Below, piece after piece: positions 1 through 5,337 of a stretch of 19,216 bases of DNA. The stretch's first letter is position 1; each line of letters begins with the position of its first letter. A program made the position numbers and the translations under genes. This DNA comes from JAZGDL01 sp036477795 (GTDB lineage: Bacteria > Planctomycetota > Phycisphaerae > UBA1845): the NCBI GenBank assembly GCA_036477795.1, contig JAZGDL010000129.1:1-19216 (forward strand), in the 5' to 3' direction. The notes under the pieces are model-generated. The model ran no database searches. It was not told the DNA's origin and saw nothing but the letters and a program-made list of their open reading frames with translations.

Positions 1-979
1 GGGCGTTGGCGTTGAAGACCTGAAACTTGACGGCGTCGGCGCCCGCCTGGACCGCTGCGTCGACCAGTCGTAGTGCCATACCTTCGTCACCATTATGGTT
101 GACACCGGCTTCCGCGACGATGAACACGCCCGAGTCCGAGCCTATGTTGTGACGCCCAATGCGTCGAATGGCGAATGGCGAATGGCGAATAGCGAAAGGG
201 CTTTCGTGCTCGCCATTCGCCATTCTGCATTCGCTATTCGCCATTCGACATTCGACCTTCCCACCGGGTTGCGTCTCTTGCCGCGCGCTTAGAATTGCTT
301 CAGCCAGTTGAAGGTCGATGAGGGTATCGACGTCGACGGTGTCTTCCGGGGCTTGGACGACGGCACGGCGGTCCCGGCCGAGAAACGCGTGGAAGTCTTC
401 CGCGTTCTGCGGCTCGGCGAACAGGGTTTCGCGCTTGACGGCCAGCACGGCTGCGTCGTGGTAGTAAACGGGATCCAGGTCCTGACGGCGATAGATGCTG
501 TTGGGACGGTATTGGCGCATGTGGTCGCCGTCCAGATAGTGAAGCCAATCGGGGTGCTGCTTGCTGACCGGAGCCACCGTTCGCACTGAATCGGCGCCGG
601 TCGCAGCCAGGCGCTGCACGACACGGTCGATGATGCCCGGTGCTCGGACCGGGATGTTGCCGTACAAGAGGACGATGACGTCGGCCGGGGCGGCGCCTTC
701 GGCTTCCACAGTCTGGACCGCATGCCGCGCCGCCGCATCGACGGTGGCTGTGTCGGTGGCCAACTCCGCCGGCCGATCGACGACGCGAATATCGTGCTCT
801 CGGGCGATTCGCGCAGCCGGCTCCGAATCCGTGGTGAGCACAATCTGATCGATCAGCGCGCTACGGCGGACGTGGTCGAAGGTGTACTCGATGAGCGGCC
901 GTCCGCAGAGCGGGTGAACGCACTTGTCGGGCAGGCCCTTGCTGCCTGCCCGTGCCAGGATGACGCCGAAAACATACAT
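1..979 (-). CDS. CMP-nonulosonate synthetase (NeuA-like) fused in frame to NeuB-like sialic acid synthase, partial
   Basis: Reading from ATG at 979 the frame stays open to the window edge (326 codons, no stop). Residues 1-230 look like a full-length CMP-N-acylneuraminate cytidylyltransferase, which activates a sialic-type sugar with CTP: the N-terminal nucleotide-binding motif LARAGSKGLPDK and a C-terminal VDVDTLIDLQLAEAIL match the family, whose usual length is about 220-240. Residues 241-273 are encoded by heptad repeat A1. From about residue 274 the protein resembles the N-terminus of NeuB-type synthases (PEP plus a hexosamine to a nonulosonate), with FIVAEAGVNHNGD and DAVKFQVFNANA. I translated every codon and found no frame break. 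NeuB could also be made separately from ATG at 244, preceded by GGAAGG. Sialic, legionaminic and pseudaminic versions cannot be told apart here. No clear ribosome binding site precedes 979. Confidence 0.85.
   Translation of the reverse strand, partial: MYVFGVILARAGSKGLPDKCVHPLCGRPLIEYTFDHVRRSALIDQIVLTTDSEPAARIAREHDIRVVDRPAELATDTATVDAAARHAVQTVEAEGAAPADVIVLLYGNIPVRAPGIIDRVVQRLAATGADSVRTVAPVSKQHPDWLHYLDGDHMRQYRPNSIYRRQDLDPVYYHDAAVLAVKRETLFAEPQNAEDFHAFLGRDRRAVVQAPEDTVDVDTLIDLQLAEAILSARQETQPGGKVECRMANSECRMANGEHESPFAIRHSPFAIRRIGRHNIGSDSGVFIVAEAGVNHNGDEGMALRLVDAAVQAGADAVKFQVFNANA
164..259 (-). repeat. Heptad palindromic repeat, family A copy 1
   Basis: Seven-base units (AATGGCG and variants) form a left arm. 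Their reverse complements, with ATTCGCTATTCG and CTGCATTCGC, form the right arm, giving a long imperfect hairpin. On the minus strand it reads MANSECRMANGE, then ESPFAIRHSPFAIRR. It lies exactly between the NeuA-like and NeuB-like coding parts and keeps them in one frame. Confidence 0.9.
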
Positions 980-1035
980 GAATCGCGTTTTTATCGGCAG
1001 TTGTGGGCGACCGTCTTAAGCCTGCAGGTCACGCT

Positions 1036-1059
1036 GGACCGAGAATCCCTTCTCGGTCC
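1036..1059. repeat. Palindrome family E copy 1
   Basis: A 10-bp perfect stem, GGACCGAGAA with TTCTCGGTCC, around a TCCC loop. It has the same GAGAA-loop-TTCTC core as the copies at 1155, 15781 and 18140. Confidence 0.8.
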
Positions 1060-1100
1060 CCCTTACAGTCTTGACATATGTCACCATCTCCTGGGGGTGC

Positions 1101-1150
1101 GGGACCGGCTTTCCAGCCGGTCAAATGACAGGCTGGAAAGCCTGTCCCAC
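1101..1150. repeat. Double-hairpin palindrome family D copy 1
   Basis: Two mini-hairpins, CCGGCT-TTCC-AGCCGG and CAGGCT-GGAA-AGCCTG, are joined by a short AT-richer spacer. The whole unit is also an imperfect inverted repeat ended by GGGAC and GTCCCAC. Other copies are at 5079, 13811 (half), 15585 and 18110 (half). Confidence 0.9.
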
Positions 1151-1154
1151 ATAT

Positions 1155-1179
1155 GGGCGCGAGAAAGGATTCTCGGGCG
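1155..1179. repeat. Palindrome family E copy 2, degenerate
   Basis: CGAGAA-AGGA-TTCTCG core with imperfect outer stem; it directly follows repeat D1. The same AGGA loop is found in the copy at 15781. Confidence 0.7.
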
Positions 1180-1212
1180 AAGAAACGGGGCACCCGGCCC
1201 TTTCTTGGTTGG

Positions 1213-2844
1213 TCACGGCTGGGGATTCTTCATGCGGCGCTTTGCATGCCGGGGCTTAACGGGTTGGGAAGGCGTGGATTCGGTAGGCGGGGGCAGTTCG
1301 ACGTTGAAGATGACCGCGTTGGTGGCTGGCCCGGTCGTGCCTTGGGCAGTGCGGGCGAGCGTGGTTGCGGTGTGCCATTGGTACACTATCTTGCCGGCCA
1401 GCAGGCCGACGGTGGTCATGGCGCCGGCGATGATGACGTCGGTCGTCGCGGGGTAACGTCCCGGCAGCCAGAACTGGACGAATTCCAGTAGGCTGACTGC
1501 GGCTGCTACGGCCAGCGCAGCGATGGTGCAGCGCCGCCGATTGACGAGCTTCCCACCGGCCAACCAGAACGAGGTCATCAACCCGCCAAGTGCAATGAAG
1601 CGAATTGATTTATGCAGTGCGTCCAGTGCGGCTTGGGGCAGTTTGGCAAGGTAGTAACCGTGCAGCGGCAGCCACTCGGTGGCCGCCCTTCGTTGGACGG
1701 CGCCCTGGGGGTCGAATCGGAATGGGACCAGTTCACGGGCGGCGATATAGACAGCGGTCACCACCAAACCGGCCTTCAGGATGCGCCGCAAGCGTTGGGC
1801 TCTTTGGTGTGGGTCGTGAGCCTGGTGGGCGAATAGTGGCCCGGCGCTGTAGGCAGACAGCCATGCCCCGGCCAGGCCGCCGAGGGCCCGAGTCAGAATG
1901 CGGGTTGCGTCAAAGCCTACTGAAACGACGAACAAGCCTGCACCAGTGAGTAGAATGGCGAGGGCGGTGGTGGCTGCGGACGCTTTGAAAACGGCCTTGA
2001 GAGGATACCCCGCGCTTGCGCTTGGGGCTCTGATCCGCGATCGTCCTGCGGTGCGCAGGTGGAATACGATCAGTGCGCCCAGCAAGCCGAATGTGACCAA
2101 GTCGGCGGCGTAGTCGATTCGGAGCTGCCAGAGGTTGACCAGAGCGGTGTCGTTGTCACCCACGAATTGCAATCCGTGGGCTTGGGTTACGCTTTGCAGG
2201 AGCTCATTGTGCTTTTCAAATGGTACAAAGTGGGCGCTGCGCACAGCGTCGGCGAAAAGGGAGAAGTCGAAGGTCAGGTCGAACGGAACGAGCGCCGTGA
2301 CGGCGATGATGACGGCCCAGCCGCCGGCGATGACCGCGAACGGTCCGCGTGACAGATCGCGGTCCAGGGCGGTAACGAAACGTTTGGCGAGTTGCGACTC
2401 TGGCAGGTAAACCAGGATGCCGATTATGGCGCCGATGATGTTGCAGGCCACGTCGGCGAGTGAGGATGTACGAGTGATGCACAGTTTTTGCAGACACTCT
2501 ATGGTCATGCTCAGGCCCGCGGCGAGGAACAACGCGGCGGCAATCGCCAGGACTCCGGCGACTCGACGACGGCGCATGGTCGCGGTCAACAGGAGCCCCA
2601 GGGGCAAATAGAGGGCGACGTTACTGACGGCGTCGGGCATACCGATGCCGGTGACGGGAATGGTCAGGAACAGCGGGTGATCGGTCTGGGGGGCGTCGAA
2701 CCTGAAGTCGAAGGGTAAGAGCGATCCATACACGATGAAGAGAACATAGAGGCAAGTGATCGCTTCGAGCCAGGGTATCTTGCGAGTGGCGGGGTCGGAG
2801 TGGAGCGGTTTTTCGCGAAGCACGGGCGTTGTGTGACTAACCAT
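1213..2844 (-). CDS. VanZ-like multi-domain membrane protein
   Basis: A 543-aa hydrophobic protein with VanZ-family features. The first unit has the entry motif GSLLPFDFRFD, then DAVSNVALYLPLGLLL, TIECLQ and a RTSSLADVACNIIGAIIG segment, the usual VanZ order. Related motifs recur as ALVPFDLTFD and ELVPFRFD, the last followed by an FVQFWLPGRYPATTDVI segment, so the protein looks like two to three VanZ-type units in tandem; single-domain VanZ proteins are much shorter. VanZ proteins often accompany exopolysaccharide loci, but their biochemical role is unclear. ATG at 2844 overlaps the end of the preceding gene by 8 bp. Two repeat-like stretches (2008-2030 and 2159-2180) are read in frame as RAPSASAG and AHGLQFVG. 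The C-terminus is a Pro- and Lys-rich hydrophilic tail. Confidence 0.85.
   Translation of the reverse strand: MVSHTTPVLREKPLHSDPATRKIPWLEAITCLYVLFIVYGSLLPFDFRFDAPQTDHPLFLTIPVTGIGMPDAVSNVALYLPLGLLLTATMRRRRVAGVLAIAAALFLAAGLSMTIECLQKLCITRTSSLADVACNIIGAIIGILVYLPESQLAKRFVTALDRDLSRGPFAVIAGGWAVIIAVTALVPFDLTFDFSLFADAVRSAHFVPFEKHNELLQSVTQAHGLQFVGDNDTALVNLWQLRIDYAADLVTFGLLGALIVFHLRTAGRSRIRAPSASAGYPLKAVFKASAATTALAILLTGAGLFVVSVGFDATRILTRALGGLAGAWLSAYSAGPLFAHQAHDPHQRAQRLRRILKAGLVVTAVYIAARELVPFRFDPQGAVQRRAATEWLPLHGYYLAKLPQAALDALHKSIRFIALGGLMTSFWLAGGKLVNRRRCTIAALAVAAAVSLLEFVQFWLPGRYPATTDVIIAGAMTTVGLLAGKIVYQWHTATTLARTAQGTTGPATNAVIFNVELPPPTESTPSQPVKPRHAKRRMKNPQP
2008..2030. repeat. Short repeat family G copy 1, inside VanZ-like gene
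   Basis: A 23-bp stretch identical at 21 positions to 7336-7358 in an unrelated glycosyltransferase gene. It reads RAPSASAG here and RAPSPSAG there, in the same frame. Confidence 0.75.
2159..2180. repeat. Palindrome family C copy, inside VanZ-like gene
   Basis: CCCACGAATT-GC-AATCCGTGGG is a near-perfect palindrome matching the copies at 5185 and 11499. It is read in frame as AHGLQFVG, in a hydrophilic segment between membrane regions. Confidence 0.65.
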
Positions 2845-3778
2845 CGTCGAGATCAGCGATCTGGAGTTTCCTGAGGAGTTGGTCGACGTCGTAGTAAGCC
2901 TGGATGGCCTGCGTTTTTGTCATGTTACTTTTCCAGACGGACCAGGGCATACGACAGTGCCCGGCTTCGTCGGGGAACACCCGCCGGACCACCCCGCCGA
3001 AGTGTTGCTGCCAATACCAGATGCCCCGGCCGGTATCCCAGTCACGATCCTCCACCGGGACGGGCCCGTTGAAGTTGGGATGCTTGCAGAACCACTTCCA
3101 CCAACCGCAGCCATGGTCCCACTGGTCGCGGCTGGCGCCGCGGGTGGTTGCACAGGCCAGGCCGGGACAGGGCAGGCCGTTTTTCAGCCACCATCCGCGG
3201 GGGCGGTAGGCGGCTGTTTCGCCGTCGTCCAATCGATCGAAGACGCGGACCAGGTTTTCCATGTTGGGGCGGCTGACCAACAGGTCGCTGTGCCAACAAG
3301 CCAATCTGGGGGCGAAGGCGTAGACGAATTCGAAGGTGAAGTGCAGCCAGACAGTGGGAAGGTCTAACAGCCGGTTGGCGTCAAAGCGAACGGCGCCGGG
3401 GAGGATGGTGGGCTGTTCGGCTCTGGGGTCGCAGCCCACGACCGGTGTCCAACCGAATTCCAGCGCGAGACGTTGTTGGATGCGGCAGAAACGGTCCAGC
3501 ACGCACCAGCATAGCCACGGTTTCTCGATGCCTTGCAGTTGCACTTTCCAGTCTCTGATGGCCTGTTCGAGCGGCCCGAGTTCGGGGCCCCAGGCCTCCC
3601 AGTCACCGGTGCCGAGGTGCTCGTGGCGGTAGACGTCCTCGGTGAGGTCGAGGGTCGGGCAATGGGTTTGTTGGCACTCCACGGGGATGATATCGGTCTT
3701 AGGCAATGGACACTTGGGATGAATCCTGGGGGTTGGGAGAGAGAGCCCAGTACCGTGTTTTGCAAATGCCGCGACCAT
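2837..3778 (-). CDS. Trp-rich protein of unknown function
   Basis: I do not recognise this family. The frame encodes about 313 aa from ATG at 3778; GTG at 3838 would add 20 basic, low-complexity residues, and neither start has a convincing ribosome binding site. The protein is rich in Trp, His and Cys, with motifs such as WKWFCKHPNFNGPVPVEDRD, GIWYWQQHFGG and CWCVLDRFCRIQQRLALEF. No signal peptide or membrane segment is evident, so it is probably cytoplasmic. Amino-acid composition supports this strand over the Gly/Val-rich antisense frame at 2879-3367. It ends inside the VanZ-like gene (8-bp overlap) and lies 150 bp after a GT4 gene, so it is probably co-expressed with the glycan genes. Confidence 0.65.
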   Translation of the reverse strand: MVAAFAKHGTGLSLPTPRIHPKCPLPKTDIIPVECQQTHCPTLDLTEDVYRHEHLGTGDWEAWGPELGPLEQAIRDWKVQLQGIEKPWLCWCVLDRFCRIQQRLALEFGWTPVVGCDPRAEQPTILPGAVRFDANRLLDLPTVWLHFTFEFVYAFAPRLACWHSDLLVSRPNMENLVRVFDRLDDGETAAYRPRGWWLKNGLPCPGLACATTRGASRDQWDHGCGWWKWFCKHPNFNGPVPVEDRDWDTGRGIWYWQQHFGGVVRRVFPDEAGHCRMPWSVWKSNMTKTQAIQAYYDVDQLLRKLQIADLDDG

Positions 3779-3853
3779 CTCGTCGTCTGCGGTTCGGGGT
3801 TCGGCGGACCTTCTTGGCCTTGCGTCGTTTGGGAGCACTTACGGTTGTCGTGG

Positions 3854-3870
3854 CGTCTGCCAAACGGCAA
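3854..3870. repeat. Short repeat family K copy 1
   Basis: A CGTCTGCCAAACGGCAA motif, matched at 16 of 17 bases by 15827-15843. Both copies lie about 40 bp before a family F element. Confidence 0.5.
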
Positions 3871-3894
3871 GCCACTTCGGGAGGTTGGAGGGGT

Positions 3895-3968
3895 GTAGGG
3901 TCCGCCTTGCGAACCACGAACGCGAGATTAGTGGGTGACCACGGGGTGGTCCGCACGGCGGACCCTAC
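3895..3968. repeat. Composite palindrome family F copy 1
   Basis: A 74-bp inverted repeat ended by GTAGGGTCCGCC and GGCGGACCCTAC, with inner GAACCACGAACGCGAG and CGGGGTGGTCCGC parts. Its reverse complement closely matches 15871-15945. It supplies the last codons and the TAA stop of the GT4 gene that ends at 3928. Confidence 0.85.
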
Positions 3969-5337
3969 TAGTCTCAAGAGAACAACCCAGTAGAGGTGTG
4001 GTCGGTCGGCCAGTTGCGGGCAGTGTGCTTTGCAGCGCCGCGGCGGTTTCGGCGGCTACCAGATTCCAGGTCCTCGTTGTTCGAGACGATCGGCCGGCGG
4101 AGGCCGTCCTGTCATCGAGCGTGCTTTGGATTGCTTGAAGGAATGCGCGGTCGTCGCCGTATGGCACGACGCGGCCGCGACATGGGTGGACGAGTTCTGC
4201 GTTTCCTCCGACGTCAGTGGTGACGACGGGCAGGCCGGTGGCCAGCGCTTCGCAGAGGGCGTTGCAACAGCCTTCGTTGCTGGTGGCCAGGACGAAGAGG
4301 TCGGCGGCTTGCAGCCATTGGACGACGCCGGCCGGCGGTAGCGCTCCGGTAAAGGTAACGTGATCCAGCAATCCCAGCCGTTTAACCAGGCGCGTGAGGT
4401 GTAGGTGGAAGCGGCCTTCGGCGCCGTCGGCGCCGATGACCACGTAACGTAGATCGCGGGACGGTGGAGGTGTCGCACGCGACACTGCAGAACAGGGTTT
4501 GCATGGTGTCGTTTGACGGGCTTTGCGGCCGGTCCCACGGCGGATCAACTCCGGCAGCATCCTGAGGACGCGGTGGATGCCCTTGCGCCGGCAGAGGTGG
4601 CTGACGGTGATGAGAAGGGTTTCGTCGGGTGATCGGCCGAGGGCGTGGCGGGCTTGGTTGCGATCGCCGGGCTTGAAAATGGCCGTATCGACGCCGTTGG
4701 GGATGACGTGAATGCGATCGGCGTGAATGCCGAGTTTGACGGCTTCGGCCTTGAGTGATTGGGATACGGCGATGAGGGCGTCGGCTTCGCGTAATGCTCC
4801 GATAATGGAACGGCGTTTGGTGAGGTGGTTTGCGTAGCGTTTGAGCACTCCGCGAAGGGTAATGGTGAAGGGCAAACCCAGTCGTCGGGCGAGTCGTGCG
4901 GCGGCGACGCCGTCGGGCCAACAGAAGTGAGCGTCGATGAGATCGACCTGCCCGCTTGCCGCCCATTCGGATAGTAGCGGGTAGACCGCTCGGGCGTAGA
5001 GATGCGGATTTATCGGTTGGGTGAGACGGGGGATGTAGGGCATCGGTACGTACCAGACCGGTGGCGGGCCCAGGGCGTGTGGGACAGGCTTTCCAGCCTG
5101 TCGTTTGACCGGCTGGAAAGCCGGTCCCACAGCGGACCCAGGGATTGCTTCCGGTGTAGACCCACGGATTGCTTCCAGTGAAGACCCACGGATTGCAGTC
5201 CGTGGGCTTCTTAATAGGGGACAGATCACACGGACGGTGTGCGATAGGTGCAGGGCGTGCAGGCGCTGTTGCACGAATCGTCCGGCGCCCGGGGCGCTGG
5301 GTGAGGGGTAACAGAGACTGAGTGAAACGATGTTCAC
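3928..5337 (-). CDS. GT4 glycosyltransferase with repeat-derived inserts
   Basis: A 469-aa GT-B fold glycosyltransferase, related to those of exosortase-associated exopolysaccharide loci. The start is the GTG at 5337, reading VNIVSLSLCYPSPSAPG; GGAG lies upstream and the codon overlaps the asnB stop as GTGA. GT4 features include ITVSHLCRRKGIHRVLRML (start of the C-terminal domain) and NEGCCNALCEALATGLPVV (nucleotide-sugar binding). Residues 46-93 come from C- and D-family repeats, reading VGPAFQPVKRQAGKPVPH, in an N-domain loop. A second insert, at about 4440-4545, includes J-repeat residues PCSAVSRATP where GT4 proteins usually have a short loop. The C-terminal SRVRRADHPVVTH is F-repeat sequence. 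The domains on both sides look intact, so the enzyme may still work. Confidence 0.88.
   Translation of the reverse strand: MNIVSLSLCYPSPSAPGAGRFVQQRLHALHLSHTVRVICPLLRSPRTAIRGSSLEAIRGSTPEAIPGSAVGPAFQPVKRQAGKPVPHALGPPPVWYVPMPYIPRLTQPINPHLYARAVYPLLSEWAASGQVDLIDAHFCWPDGVAAARLARRLGLPFTITLRGVLKRYANHLTKRRSIIGALREADALIAVSQSLKAEAVKLGIHADRIHVIPNGVDTAIFKPGDRNQARHALGRSPDETLLITVSHLCRRKGIHRVLRMLPELIRRGTGRKARQTTPCKPCSAVSRATPPPSRDLRYVVIGADGAEGRFHLHLTRLVKRLGLLDHVTFTGALPPAGVVQWLQAADLFVLATSNEGCCNALCEALATGLPVVTTDVGGNAELVHPCRGRVVPYGDDRAFLQAIQSTLDDRTASAGRSSRTTRTWNLVAAETAAALQSTLPATGRPTTPLLGCSLETSRVRRADHPVVTH
4470..4491. repeat. Palindrome family J copy 1
   Basis: GTGTCGC-AC-GCGACAC palindrome followed by TGCAGA. 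It resembles 5654-5675 in asnB (19 of 22 bases over the shared core, by eye). It is read in a GT4 insert. Confidence 0.6.
5079..5130. repeat. Double-hairpin palindrome family D copy 2, within coding sequence
   Basis: Complete D element, inverted relative to copies at 1101 and 15585. Read on the minus strand in the GT4 frame it gives VGPAFQPVKRQAGKPVPH. Confidence 0.9.
5132..5206. repeat. Family C palindrome with tandem half-copies, within coding sequence
   Basis: A full CCCACGGATT-GC-AGTCCGTGGG palindrome at 5185-5206 is followed towards lower coordinates by two half-copies at about 24-bp spacing (around 5161 and 5137). The minus strand reads AIRGSSLEAIRGSTPEAIPG, a visible short protein repeat in the GT4. 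Confidence 0.8.

Larger units (their letters stand above)
980..1212. other. Gene-free stretch carrying an E-D-E palindrome array
   Basis: This 233-bp gap lies between the VanZ-like gene and the neuA-like gene. It contains three small palindromes in a row (1036-1059, 1101-1150, 1155-1179) and no credible reading frame. The hairpins lack a following T-run, so I do not call a rho-independent terminator. A promoter for the neuA-like gene could lie here, but I see no clear -35/-10 pair. Confidence 0.6.

Noticed and set aside
164..259. Family A as a plasmid-type iteron or replication origin
   Set aside because: Three copies are spread across a glycan locus with coding readthrough. There is no replication gene and no AT-rich unwinding region.
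289..843. 184-aa minus-strand open frame in the neuA region
   Set aside because: It is an out-of-frame shadow rich in Arg, Ser and Pro. The NeuA motifs are in the neighbouring minus-strand frame starting at 979.
990..1003. Possible further repeat TATCGGCAGTTG shared by about 991 and 15691
   Set aside because: Only about 12 bases match and there is no palindrome, so chance cannot be excluded.
1036..1150. Rho-independent terminator
   Set aside because: The stems are good, but no T-run follows on either strand and the same hairpins occur inside coding regions.
2879..3367. 162-aa plus-strand open frame
   Set aside because: Its Gly/Val-rich composition is typical of an antisense shadow in GC-rich DNA, and the opposite strand gives a better protein coupled to its neighbours.
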